A stretch of 64,000 nucleotides of DNA from SABY01 sp964593705. GTDB taxonomy: Bacteria > Bacteroidota > Bacteroidia > Bacteroidales > 4484-276. Each line of letters begins with the position of its first letter. The stretch's first letter is position 1. The position numbers and the translations under genes are program-made. Below the pieces are notes generated by a model, which saw only the letters and a list, made by a program, of their open reading frames with translations, was not told the DNA's origin and did no database searches. The stretch is from positions 1 through 64,000 of the forward strand of contig CAZQIV010000021.1 of assembly GCA_964593705.1 (NCBI GenBank), in the 5' to 3' direction. Below are positions 46,453 through 55,887 of the stretch, piece after piece.

Positions 46453-47076
46453 TCAGATTATCAAATAAAATAAAGGGAAGAGGTAAATCCAGATTACATC
46501 AACAAGGTGCCAGTATAGCCCTCCGTTTTCAAGGTAAACATACCTGTCCTTGGTTACATTGCCTTTTTTGATGTGATAGGCAATGATGAGTAAAAGGATG
46601 GCTCCAATAATAACATGAATCCCATGCAGGCCGGTCATTAAAAAGTAAAGATTAAAAGACTGAGCTTCTCCAGCGCTGAGTTCATTGTAATGATCCATTC
46701 CGGGGAAGAGGCCGTGTTCATATTTCAGAGTCCATTCATAATATTTATTCATCATAAATGCACCTGCAAAAAGAATTGTTATTATAATAAGGTTAACCGA
46801 TCTCCTTGTATCGCCCTTTTGTAGTGCAGTAATCGAAAGTGCAACCGTTAAACTGCTTGTAAGCAAAAACACGGTGTTTATTGCCCCGATTACCACATCA
46901 AGTTCTCCGGATCCTTCATGGAAAGCATCATGGTTTAAATACCGGTAAGTTGCATAAACGAAAAATAAACCCCCGAAAAGCAAAACCTCGGTAAATAAGA
47001 ATATCCACATCCCCAGCTTTTTGCCGTAAGGGTCGAAGTGAATTACGTCATCGTGCGAAACTGCGTGTGTGCTCAT
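46453..47076 (-). CDS. ctaE: cytochrome c oxidase subunit III
   Basis: A 207-residue protein with about five membrane helices. FLFTEVLLFGGLFFVYATYRY, LTGLHGIHVIIGAILL and the terminal YWHLVDVIWIYLFPLFYLI are strongly conserved in COX3. It lies 4 bases after ctaD. Confidence 0.93.
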   Translation of the reverse strand: MSTHAVSHDDVIHFDPYGKKLGMWIFLFTEVLLFGGLFFVYATYRYLNHDAFHEGSGELDVVIGAINTVFLLTSSLTVALSITALQKGDTRRSVNLIIITILFAGAFMMNKYYEWTLKYEHGLFPGMDHYNELSAGEAQSFNLYFLMTGLHGIHVIIGAILLLIIAYHIKKGNVTKDRYVYLENGGLYWHLVDVIWIYLFPLFYLII

Positions 47077-47080
47077 AGTT

Positions 47081-48725
47081 TTAACTTTGTAGATGCTTAT
47101 TTACATATTCTTCAAAATTGGTATAATCATAAGGCCCGCGCTCAATTTCAGGTGTTTTTTCGAAATTGTAGAGTGTTGGCGGTGATTGGGTGTGTGTCCA
47201 GTCCAAGGTAACCGAACCCCAGGGGTTGGAAGATGTTTTCGGGCCTTTGCGTCCCCTGATCAGGTTGGCTATCATAAGGATTAGCCCAATGGCAAGTACC
47301 CATGAGCCAATTGTTGAAATCTGATTTGGTAAGGTAAATTCAGGCAAATAATCATAATACCTGCGTGGCATTCCCATCATTCCCAAAACAAGCATAGGGA
47401 AATAAACAAGGTTAAACCCAATAAATAAAATGGTAAAGGCAATATTGGCCATTTTTTCGTTGTACATCCTTCCCCAAATTTTTGGGTAGTAAAAATGAAT
47501 GGCTCCGAAAAAGGCAAATCCAGTTCCTCCAAACATTACATAATGAAAGTGGCCAACCACAAAATAGGTGTCGTGTACATGAATATCTGTTGCCAGTGCG
47601 CCCACAACCAATCCTGTTAAACCACCTATGGTAAACAGGAAGATAAATGCAAGTGCATAAAGCAAAGGAGTTTTTATGTCGATGGATCCTTTGTACAATG
47701 TCGATACCCAGTTAAACACTTTGATGGCGCTGGGAATAGAAACCAGGAAGGTAAGTATTGAGAAGATAATCCTGGCAGGGCCACTCATTCCTGATGTAAA
47801 CATGTGATGACCCCACACGAAATACCCGATGAAGGCGATGGCCAAACTGGAATAAACAATGACTTTATAGCCAAAAATTGATTTTTTTACAAAAACAGGA
47901 AGTGTTTCGGAGATGAGCCCCATTGCAGGCAATACCATAATGTAAACCGCCGGGTGCGAGTAAATCCAGAAAAGGTGCTGGTAAAGCACCGGATCGCCGC
48001 CCAGGGCAGGATCAAACAACCCGATTCCCAAGGTTCGCTCTGCAACAATCATAAGCAAAGTAATACCAACAACCGGGGTAGCCAATACCTGAATCCATGC
48101 AGTTGCATACAAAGCCCAGGGGAACAGAGGCATTTTCATCCAATCCATACCAGGTGCCCGCATTTGATGGATGGTAACAATAAAGTTTACGCCGGTGAGG
48201 ATGGATGAGAAACCCAACACAAAAGCGGCCAATACGGCCACGGTTACGTTGGTTCCTGTTTTAACACTATAAGGTGCATAAAAAGTCCAGCCGGTATCTG
48301 CGGCCATCTCCATACAAAAGTGTTGAAAGTGCCAGTATTCCTCCTATAACATACAGATACCATGAAACGAGGTTCAATTTGGGAAAGGCCACATCTGGTG
48401 CGCCAATAAGCATGGGCAACACAAAATTTCCAAAAATGGCAGGAATGCCCGGGATGATAAACAGGAATATCATGATTACCCCGTGAAGCGTAAAAACTTC
48501 GTTGTAAGTTTGTGGGTCAAGTAGCGTTTTGCCGGGGGCAATGAGTTCCAAACGCATAGTTAATCCGAGAATAAATGCCACAACAAAAAATACACTTATT
48601 GCCCAAAAATATAATAGGGCAATACGTTTGTGATCCTCTGTTACCAGCCATGAGAGGAAACCTCTTTTTTCCTGGTAAAAATTAACATACGCTCTTGATT
48701 GAGGTATAGCGGTCATATTGGTCAA
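47081..48725 (-). pseudogene. ctaD: cytochrome c oxidase subunit I, disrupted by a one-base frameshift
   Basis: Two frames, 48725-48267 and one running to 47081, together encode a full 547-residue heme-copper oxidase subunit I. The first ends in YGDGRRYRLDF; removing one C from GGCCGC near 48301-48305 gives YGDGADTGWTFYAPYS, the family sequence. Other key residues are intact: the heme a His in FTLHGVIM, the CuB/Tyr motif WIYSHPAVYI, GHHMF, and HVHDTYFVVGHFHYVMFGG for the hemes. The site is not a homopolymer. Either the gene is inactivated or there is a sequencing error; if real, terminal oxygen reduction is lost. Confidence 0.85.
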
Positions 48726-48734
48726 ATTTTAGAT

Positions 48735-49526
48735 TTACTTTTCACTTGGATGTAAGCGTCTTTTTTTACTAAAAATCAGAAATATTAAAAATGAAAGTGC
48801 AACTACAATAATTGCAGTTCCCGATATTTTGGTAAAATTGAAAACATATTTTTTTCCTGCAGGGTCGTAGCTAAAACAATAATTCAGGAATTTATTAATT
48901 GTAGGTCCGGATTTTCCTTGTGCTGCCTCAATCAAAGCCATTTTCAGGTCGAAGGGCAAAAAGTATGTTCCGTAAAGATACCGGGTTACTTTTCCATCGG
49001 GGCTTAAAACCATAATGGCTGCTGCATGAATAAAATCATCGCCATCGCGCTTAAAGCGGTAGCCAAGGCTTTGCGTAAGTTTTGCGATGTTGGTGCTGTC
49101 GCCTACCATCCAAAGCTAACTGCTTTCGTCGATATCTTTTTTTACCTGCTTTACATAATTTTTCTTTTTCGATTTGGCTAATTCGTAGGTTTCTTTTTCG
49201 TTGAAACTTACGGTGAGTACCTGGTAATCTTTACCCAATTCCAAATCGTTTTTGCCAATAACATCGGCAATGCCATCAAGTAAGGGGCTGCAAATTCCCG
49301 GGCAGGTAAAATATACCAGCGTTAAAACAGTGGGTTTGTCGATGAGTGATTTAAAGTTCACCGTGTCACCATTTTCGGTGGTAAAGGTGAGATCATCGGG
49401 AACATACTCATCCAGTTTCTCATAAATTCCAAGAAGTTCATTGAGTGAATCAGCCGTCATTTCTGGTTCTTGCGAAAAAGAAAGAGAAGTAATTAAAATT
49501 AAAGCAATCGTAAAAATATGTTTCAT
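48735..49526 (-). pseudogene. SCO1/SenC copper chaperone, interrupted by an in-frame TAG
   Basis: The reading frame spans 264 codons, with a TAG at codon 137 (49116-49118). Sequence continues in the same frame on both sides: KKDIDESS before, LWMVGDSTNIAKL after. A Trp codon (TGG) there would restore a normal SCO protein that delivers copper to CuA. The copper ligands CPGIC and the His of DDFIHAAAI are intact, and the C-terminus has a membrane helix. TAG ends other genes in the window, so recoding is unlikely. It heads the oxidase operon, 9 bases before ctaD. Confidence 0.8.
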
Positions 49527-49591
49527 TCGTATGGAGATAATGCCTTTAAGTGAATATCGTTGACTTGCAAAAATAAAAAATTATTTAAGTA

Positions 49592-49745
49592 CTGTCAGTT
49601 CATAAAGTCGCAACCCACTACACACCTCTCTAACTCCCCTGAAGGGGAGAACTGGCCAACGCACTGGTAGCGTGGGATTTCCCCTTTAGGGGACTATGGG
49701 GTCGCGCGGGCAAAATCAGAAAAGAGCTGACTTTATGGACAAACT
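49592..49745. repeat. MITE-like element, copy C
   Basis: Ends TGTCAGTTCATAAAGTCG (49592-49609) and GCTGACTTTATGGACAAACT (49726-49745) are inverted repeats. The inside shares CCCCTGAAGGGG, AACGCACTGGTAGCG and CCCCTTTAGGGG with copy A, in the same order. It lies about 65 bases upstream of the sco start, near a candidate -7 box (TATTTTTG on the minus strand, 49567-49574). Confidence 0.65.
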
Positions 49746-49855
49746 CTAAGTATTGTTAAGCCATAATAGATAAGCTATATTTTTTAGATTTGTAAATGAA
49801 AAAAGTAGAGATTTTATGACAGCGTTTAACAGGCATCAAAAAATTTAAAAACATC

Positions 49856-50091
49856 AATTTCAGAACTCCTGACTTGGCGTAGTTTTCATGTCGCATCAGA
49901 TACTCTTTGTGAACCTTCGAGCCTTGGTGTCTTCGTGGCAATTTTATAAGAAATAGCCACGAAGACACCAAGACACAAAGAAACACAAAGAAAAAATGAA
50001 TAAGTCAAAGATTCTAATGCGACATTTTGAATTACGACAATAGTATGATAACTATTTGATTTTAAACTAATAGGTCAGGAGTTCTGAATTT
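49856..50091. repeat. nested inverted-repeat element around a CACGAAGACAC core
   Basis: Three concentric inverted repeats share one centre: outer arms 49856-49873 and 50074-50091 (AATTTCAGAACTCCTGAC type), middle arms near 49887-49901 and 50012-50029 (TGTCGCATCAGA / TCTAATGCGACA), and a perfect 16-bp core (TTGGTGTCTTCGTGGC, 49924-49939; inverse 49956-49971). No ORF. A related element lies at 36430-36740. The gap between sco and the cytochrome gene holds only this and copy C. Confidence 0.6.
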
Positions 50092-50096
50092 AGAAA

Positions 50097-50127
50097 ATGA
50101 AAAAGGTAGTGCCATCGTACACTACCT
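50097..50127 (-). terminator. intrinsic terminator of the cytochrome c gene
   Basis: On the minus strand AGGTAGTG (50120-50127) and CACTACCT (50104-50111) form an 8-bp stem with an 8-base loop, followed by a T tract. It sits about 32 bases past the stop at 50159 and separates this gene from the oxidase operon. Confidence 0.75.
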
Positions 50128-50158
50128 CTTAAAATACTATCAAAACAAAACGAATTGC

Positions 50159-50623
50159 TTATTTTCTTTGTGCTTTTACTTCATCGAGTGTTACTGTGCC
50201 GCCATCATTTCCCCAACTGTTTAGGATATAATTTACCACATCCTTCACTTCTTCATCAGTAAGAGGAATAACCGTCATTACACCACCCGGATAAGTTGTT
50301 TCGTTAACCGTAATTGCTTCTGATGCACCATACATGGTTTGCCTGATTGCCCTGTCTTTGTCTTCTAGTAGATAGTCAGCTTTGGCCAGTGGCGGAAACG
50401 CAGGCGGAAGTCCGAGGCCGGTCATTTGATGACAAACGGAGCAAGTGCCTTTGCCTTCATATACTGCTTTGCCTTTCATCATCGGGGAATTCAAATCGAT
50501 ACCTTCCTGGAACGAGCTCTCGGTAATGGGTTTAGATCCAGTTGCAGTTGTATTTGGTGCAAGGCTCAATACCAGTGCCACCATAAATGATAATCCAATT
50601 AATACTACAAATAGTTTTTTCAT
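50159..50623 (-). CDS. exported monoheme cytochrome c
   Basis: The protein has 154 residues. Signal peptide or anchor (about 1-25), then a class I cytochrome c domain with heme motif CSVCH, PPAFPPLAKADYL, and Met in YPGGVMTVIPLTDEEVKDVVNYIL. It probably donates electrons to the oxidase encoded downstream. It has its own terminator. Confidence 0.88.
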   Translation of the reverse strand: MKKLFVVLIGLSFMVALVLSLAPNTTATGSKPITESSFQEGIDLNSPMMKGKAVYEGKGTCSVCHQMTGLGLPPAFPPLAKADYLLEDKDRAIRQTMYGASEAITVNETTYPGGVMTVIPLTDEEVKDVVNYILNSWGNDGGTVTLDEVKAQRK

Positions 50624-50693
50624 TTTAAATTTGAATTTGTGAATAAGATATTTTTACAATTCTGTAAACAATAATTGTGAACTTATGTTCGGG

Positions 50694-50723
50694 CAAATTT
50701 AACTTTTTTTTGATCTTCCAAAA
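50694..50723 (-). promoter_or_regulatory. candidate promoter of the cytochrome c gene
   Basis: On the minus strand TAAATTTG (50694-50701) matches TAnnTTTG, with TTTTGG (50718-50723) about 17 bases upstream as a possible -33 element. A palindrome TTTACAATTCTGTAAA (50653-50668) lies in the predicted leader and could be an operator. Confidence 0.4.
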
Positions 50724-50747
50724 TTCTTAATTAAGCAGTAAATACTA

Positions 50748-50755
50748 TATCTTTG
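50748..50755 (+). promoter_or_regulatory. candidate -7 box of the beta-propeller gene
   Basis: TATCTTTG fits TAnnTTTG and lies 16 bases before ATG 50772; no clear TTG at the -33 position. It is divergent from the cytochrome promoter. Confidence 0.45.
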
Positions 50756-50771
50756 TAAGAAACAAAGTGTT

Positions 50772-52916
50772 ATGAAAAGTTTTATTTTTTTGCTCGTTTT
50801 TTTTAGTTTATTTACTACATCTTTTCCCCAGCAATGGGAAAACCTCGGGCCACACAACGGGAATGGTCCTGTCGTCAGGTCGTTGATCCAGCACCCCTCA
50901 AATTCGGAAATCCTATACACCGGAACCAATGGAGAGGGTGTTTATAAAAGTTACGATAAGGGTGATTCATGGGAGAAAATCAGTGAAGATTTAATACTTG
51001 GCGATATTTCGGCTTTGGCCATTTCAAACGTCAATCCTGATTTTTTATATGTGGGCGGTTCGGGTGGTAAACTATATAAAAGCCCTGATGGAGGTTCTTC
51101 ATGGATTGACATCAGTGGTAATTTACCCGGTGGTCAGATAAAAGACATCGAATTGGTGGAAGGTTACGGTAGAATTTACCTGGCAATGACTGGAGCAAGC
51201 CCGGAGAGGGGGCTGTTTGTGAGTGAAGATGAAAGCAATTGGGAGTCGGTGTCAACACAGTTTTTAGATGTTGAGGTATATGCAGTTGAAATAAATTCGG
51301 ATGATCCATTAATTATGTTCGCAGCAGCAAAGCTGGGATATCTGAATGGGAAGTTATATCGCAGTTTGGATGGTGGCATGAGCTGGACCGATGTATTGTC
51401 GGCTTACCTGGTGGATGTGAAAATGGATCCCAACAACCCCCAAAAAATTGTTGCAGCTTCCTATTACGATGTAATCCATGTGAGCGAAGATAACGGCACT
51501 TCATGGTATGGGTATAGCTATTTTGTGAACGTCCAGAATTTTAATTGCATCTGTTTTAATCCATTAAACAGTGAGGAGTTATTGGCTGCTGGTCATAATT
51601 CTGGTTTGGGGCCTGCGGTCTATAGGAGTACCAATGGTGGATATTCATGGAATAGTTCAGATACCGGCATTTCCACCGAATTTGTTTTTGCTGTATTGTA
51701 CGATTGGCAGAATGAGAATATTGCTTTTGCCGGAAGCACAGTAGGTTTTCATAAATCAACTGATGGAGGGGGGAACTGGTTTACTTCCATAGTAGGTATG
51801 CAAAGGATTACGGCATCCACGATTTTAATAAAGAAAAACAACCCGGCACATTGGGTTATTGACACGGATATAGGAATACAGGTTAGCGAAAATTATGGCC
51901 AGGATTGGGAACTCCGATTCAACTGGTGTACACCATCAGGATACCTGCCTAACTCTGATACTTTATATGGTATTTTGGGTGAGGGTTCGTATTCCGATGG
52001 CTTGTACCGAAGTACCAATGATGGTTATAACTGGTCGGTGGTGGGGTATATGATGAACCCAAAAGCACTCAAAATCAGTCATACCAATCCCTATCGACTC
52101 TATATTATTTTCACAAGTTCTATTTATCGCTCTGATGATGGTGGGAATAGCTGGGTGGGAGTTTCAGGTGGAATTACCGAAAGCCCGGTCATTGATCTTG
52201 TGATCAATCAAAATCATCCCGATACCATGTATGTAATCACCCCCACCAAAGTATGGAAAACCAACACAGGCAGTTCAGGGTGGTCGGTACTCCCTGGCCC
52301 GTTTGATATTTACCATCCACTTTACATTGCACTCGATCCAAACAATGGTGAACACATTTACATTGGTACAAATGAAGCCTTGCTCATTAGTGACGATGGT
52401 GGCCAGAACTGGACGAACCGCAACCCGCCTGCCAACGGTATTTATCAGCTATTGCTTAGTGCTGAATACCCGGGTTTTGTGGTAGCCGGATACGATTCAG
52501 AAGGTGTTTTTTATAGCTTCGATGATGGAATTACCTGGACTGAAATGAACGAAGGACTTCAAAATTTGGATATTCGCAGTATGGCATTAAGCCCGGGGTC
52601 TGAATTTCTTTTGTGTGGAACCCAGCTAGATGGGGTCTATAAGACCGACCTTTCTTTTGTTGGTATAAATTCACAATCAGTTTTTACGAATGTTGAAAGA
52701 ATTAAAGTTTATCCACAGCCGGCGCTAGATGAAATCACCATCGAGAGCGACACTGATATCCAACAAGTGGAAATATTTGACATAAATTCCAATCATCTTA
52801 CCACTTTTAAAAATGTAAATATTAATATTTCAGATTTGACTACCGGATGGTATTTTCTTAAAATCACAATGAAAAACGACAAAAAAATTATTGTAAAGAA
52901 ATTTGTGAAGTTCTGA
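50772..52916 (+). CDS. secreted BNR/VPS10-like beta-propeller protein with T9SS sorting domain
   Basis: The protein has 714 residues. Signal peptide 1-20 (MKSFIFLLVFFSLFTTSFPQ). Residues about 25-625 hold at least nine Asp-box (S-x-D-GG-x-(S/T)W) repeats such as SPDGGSSW, SLDGGMSW, STDGGGNW and SDDGGQNW, which form one or two sortilin-type beta-propellers. The last 75 residues (VYPQPALDEITIES...DLTTGWYFLKITMKN...KKFVKF) are a type A T9SS signal. The protein should be exported and attached to the surface. A sialidase or binding role is possible, but catalytic residues cannot be assigned. Confidence 0.88.
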   Translation: MKSFIFLLVFFSLFTTSFPQQWENLGPHNGNGPVVRSLIQHPSNSEILYTGTNGEGVYKSYDKGDSWEKISEDLILGDISALAISNVNPDFLYVGGSGGKLYKSPDGGSSWIDISGNLPGGQIKDIELVEGYGRIYLAMTGASPERGLFVSEDESNWESVSTQFLDVEVYAVEINSDDPLIMFAAAKLGYLNGKLYRSLDGGMSWTDVLSAYLVDVKMDPNNPQKIVAASYYDVIHVSEDNGTSWYGYSYFVNVQNFNCICFNPLNSEELLAAGHNSGLGPAVYRSTNGGYSWNSSDTGISTEFVFAVLYDWQNENIAFAGSTVGFHKSTDGGGNWFTSIVGMQRITASTILIKKNNPAHWVIDTDIGIQVSENYGQDWELRFNWCTPSGYLPNSDTLYGILGEGSYSDGLYRSTNDGYNWSVVGYMMNPKALKISHTNPYRLYIIFTSSIYRSDDGGNSWVGVSGGITESPVIDLVINQNHPDTMYVITPTKVWKTNTGSSGWSVLPGPFDIYHPLYIALDPNNGEHIYIGTNEALLISDDGGQNWTNRNPPANGIYQLLLSAEYPGFVVAGYDSEGVFYSFDDGITWTEMNEGLQNLDIRSMALSPGSEFLLCGTQLDGVYKTDLSFVGINSQSVFTNVERIKVYPQPALDEITIESDTDIQQVEIFDINSNHLTTFKNVNINISDLTTGWYFLKITMKNDKKIIVKKFVKF

Positions 52917-52954
52917 TACAGGAAGGTTTTTAAGTAGGATATTTCCTAAAGATT

Positions 52955-53497
52955 TCAAAACTTGTTATAACTCACGATGTCGTCAAAAGACTTCCGGTTT
53001 TTAACAGGCTGATTTTTATAATCAGGATAACCAATAGAAATCAACAATCCAATTGTTTTGTTTTTTGGGATATTAAGAATCTCTTTAATGGCCTTTTCGT
53101 TGAACCAGCCCAACATGCAAGTTCCCAAACCCAATTCTGTGGCCTGCAAACAAAAATGCCCGGCAGCAATCCCAATGTCGATGAGTGGGTATTCTTTATT
53201 TTTAATCTTCCCCCCGATTTGGGTAATTAATTTGGGTTTTTCGATCAGCATCACCACAATAGCCCGGGCATTGCTTACGAACTTGTTGAAAGCAATTAAT
53301 TTGCTGTAAGTTTCAACGGCAACGCTTTGTACTAAATCGGGGTCGTCAACCACGAAAAACCGCCACGGTTGAGAGTTACTTGCTGAGGGAGCAAGCCTTG
53401 CAGATTCAAGGCATTGGTTAATCTTTTCCCGTTCAACGGGCTTATCAATATACTTTCTGGCGCTAAATCGCTGTTGAACCAATTCTGAAAATTTCAT
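52955..53497 (-). CDS. nitroreductase family protein (FMN)
   Basis: A 180-residue FMN-dependent NAD(P)H oxidoreductase. It has RFSARKYIDKPV near the start, APSASNSQPWRFFVV for FMN binding, and the family segment GIAAGHFCLQATELGLGTCMLGWF. It may reduce quinones, nitroaromatics or flavin. It is a single gene, convergent with the propeller gene. Confidence 0.9.
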   Translation of the reverse strand: MKFSELVQQRFSARKYIDKPVEREKINQCLESARLAPSASNSQPWRFFVVDDPDLVQSVAVETYSKLIAFNKFVSNARAIVVMLIEKPKLITQIGGKIKNKEYPLIDIGIAAGHFCLQATELGLGTCMLGWFNEKAIKEILNIPKNKTIGLLISIGYPDYKNQPVKNRKSFDDIVSYNKF

Positions 53498-54364
53498 CGG
53501 GCAAATATAGAATATTTCATTCCTTTGTAAACATAATTAAGGCTGGGTGGTTTGGTGTGAGATGATCGAAAAGTTTTCAGTCCGCAGTCTTCAGTAGACA
53601 GTAGGCAGTTGGCAGTTCCGAAAAAACATCCCGAAGGTTCGGGATTTGATTTCATATCATTATGTGCATCAAATTTATTTGGTCTTTTGACTACCAATGA
53701 CATGTTTGTGTAAAGTATTGAAATCCTTACTATTAGACAGACCTCTCAATCCCCGAAAAAACGGGGCAGGCTGCTTCGCTCCTTCGAGGTGACAATGCTT
53801 CCGTTTGGGTAGTGGGAGGAGAGGAATCGGGCGCAAAGCGCCCGATTCCTCTCCTCCCAAATCAACCCATGGACGGGGTCATTTCGATGCCGCACGTGCG
53901 GCAAGAAATCTATTTTATGATGTCATCTCCTCATTATGCCCAAAAGTTTTGGGTGAACCCTCGGAATGACTGCAAATGACAACTAATTACGGCAAAGCCG
54001 AATGACAATAAAATGACTACAAATGACCACCAATGACGGTGAAACCAAATGACTATCAATGACCACCAATGACTACAAATGACTTTCAATGACAGTGAAA
54101 CCAAATGACCATCAATAACTATAAACCCCCTCGCACCCCTGACCCCTAAAGGGGAAATCCAAATACCTTTAAAGCAAAAACAAAATCATAATGAACACCA
54201 ATGACTGCAAATGACAACTAATTACGGCAAAGCCGAATGACAATAAAATGACTACAAATGACCACCAATGACGGTGAAACCAAATGACTATCAATGACCA
54301 CCAATGACTACAAATGACTTTCAATGACAGTGAAACCAAATGACCATCAATAACCTTTCCCCCC
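53498..54364. repeat. repeat-rich intergenic region with an exact 155-bp duplication
   Basis: No gene. From left: a TCCCGAAGGTTCGGGA palindrome (53629-53644); a perfect 21-bp hairpin with AAA loop (arms 53814-53834 and 53838-53858); a dispersed repeat (53875-53975, inverted copy at 14899-14998); then degenerate AATGAC(N)4 tandem repeats at 53965-54119 duplicated exactly at 54200-54354 (offset 235). The 80-base spacer resembles a MITE fragment (CCCCTAAAGGGG). The second block ends 10 bases before the MATE start. Confidence 0.85.
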
Positions 54365-55732
54365 ATGCCACAGAAGCTTGACTTTATCGAAACCCCAATT
54401 TCCCAATTAATAAAAAAGTTGGCTATTCCCACGAGTGTTGGGTTTTTGTTCAATACCATGTTTAATGTGGTGGATACCTACTTTGCCGGGCAGATATCGA
54501 CAAATGCACAGGCAGGACTGGCCATTTCTTTCCCGGTATTTTTCATTATTTTATCGGTAGGCATGGGCATTGGCACAGGCACCACGGCTTTGATATCGAA
54601 TGCGCTTGGAAAACGTGATGAGGAATCGGGCAGGATTTACGCACGGCAGGCACTAACTTTTGGTTTTATACTTTCGGTTTTGCTTGCTATTGTCGGCTAT
54701 TTATCTGTGCCCTACCTTTTTAAATTTATGAATGCTGAAGGTGAAACCCTGGCGTTGGCGCTGGAATATATGAATGTGGTACTGATTTGTACAGTCACCT
54801 TTTTAATTAATGGTATTCTCAACGGAATACTTTCCTCTCGTGGCGACACAAAGTTTTTCAGGAATTTTCTTGTGGTTGGGTCAATTCTGAATATTGGCCT
54901 CGACCCCTTGTTTATGTATGGTGCGTTTGGCATCCCCGGAATGGGTATTTCAGGAATTGCATTAGCAACCGTGTTGGTTCAGGGTGGGGGAGTGATTTAT
55001 ATGGGATATCGTGTTAGGCGAACCGAGCTTTTTGCACAAATTCAACCTGAACTTTTTAAACCACAAAAAAAATACTTTGCCGAAATTGCCCAACAGGGTT
55101 TTCCTGCCAGCATTAATATGATGACCATTGCCGTGGGGATTTTTATCATCACCTGGTTCATCAGCCGCTTTGGTGATGCCGGTGTTGCTGCTTATGGTAT
55201 TGCCACGCGCATCGAACAAATAGCCCTGCTTCCAACCATTGGGTTGAATATTGCCGCCATCACAATCATCGGGCAAAATTTTGGTGCTGGTCGCTTCGAC
55301 AGGGTTAAAAAAGCATACAGGAAAAGTTTAAAATATGGCGCTATTATAATGACTTTCGGAATGGTGTGGGTATTTATTCTTGCCCACAATCTTGTTGCCC
55401 TTTTTACGGTCGATCCGCAGGTAATCGAAATTGGAACCCAGTATCTGCAAATTGCCGTCCTGGTTTTTAACTCCTACGTGTTATTGAATATTTCCGTTGC
55501 CGTGTTGCAGGGAATGAAAAAACCGATGTTTGCAATCTGGATTGGGCTTTTCAGGCAGGTGTTAATGCCCGTGCTAATGTTTTATTTACTCGCCGAAGTG
55601 CTGGGACTTGAATTGTTGGGAATATGGTGGGGCATTGCAATAATCAATTGGGCTTCGGCAATTATTTCGGTAATCTTTACCCTTAGAAAATTGAAAACGC
55701 TTCCTGATAATTATTGTCAGTATTTTTGGTAA
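54365..55732 (+). CDS. MATE family multidrug/cation antiporter
   Basis: A 455-residue protein with about 12 membrane helices in two homologous halves. Conserved segments include FNVVDTYFAGQIS, GMGIGTGTTALISNALGKRD, LDPLFMYGAFGIPGMGISGIALAT and ATRIEQIALLPTIGLNIAAITIIGQNFGAG. It exports organic cations or drugs using H+ or Na+. The start at 54365 lies only 10 bases after the tandem-repeat block, so the repeats occupy its promoter and leader region. Confidence 0.92.
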   Translation: MPQKLDFIETPISQLIKKLAIPTSVGFLFNTMFNVVDTYFAGQISTNAQAGLAISFPVFFIILSVGMGIGTGTTALISNALGKRDEESGRIYARQALTFGFILSVLLAIVGYLSVPYLFKFMNAEGETLALALEYMNVVLICTVTFLINGILNGILSSRGDTKFFRNFLVVGSILNIGLDPLFMYGAFGIPGMGISGIALATVLVQGGGVIYMGYRVRRTELFAQIQPELFKPQKKYFAEIAQQGFPASINMMTIAVGIFIITWFISRFGDAGVAAYGIATRIEQIALLPTIGLNIAAITIIGQNFGAGRFDRVKKAYRKSLKYGAIIMTFGMVWVFILAHNLVALFTVDPQVIEIGTQYLQIAVLVFNSYVLLNISVAVLQGMKKPMFAIWIGLFRQVLMPVLMFYLLAEVLGLELLGIWWGIAIINWASAIISVIFTLRKLKTLPDNYCQYFW

Positions 55733-55806
55733 GGGATAACAATGGCTTTATCCATGTTTCCCGCAGATTTCGCTGATTATCGCAGAAAAAAAACTACCGA
55801 ATTTGC

Positions 55807-55837
55807 TTGCCATAATAGCCTTTATTTTATAGCTTTG
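55807..55837 (+). promoter_or_regulatory. promoter of the PKD/T9SS protein gene
   Basis: TTG (55807-55809), a 20-base spacer and TAGCTTTG (55830-55837) fit the Bacteroidota consensus as well as the hox promoter does. The predicted start is near 55845, about 43 bases before the ATG. Confidence 0.6.
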
Positions 55838-55887
55838 CATCATGCTGAAAACCCACTGAAAAGTATGTAAGGAATCAATAAAATAAT

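Noticed and set aside
49116..49118. Recoding of TAG (for example Trp, Pyl or Gln) in sco
   Set aside because: TAG ends the PyrD-like gene at 22533-22535 and the PKD protein gene at 57964-57966, so it is a normal stop here.
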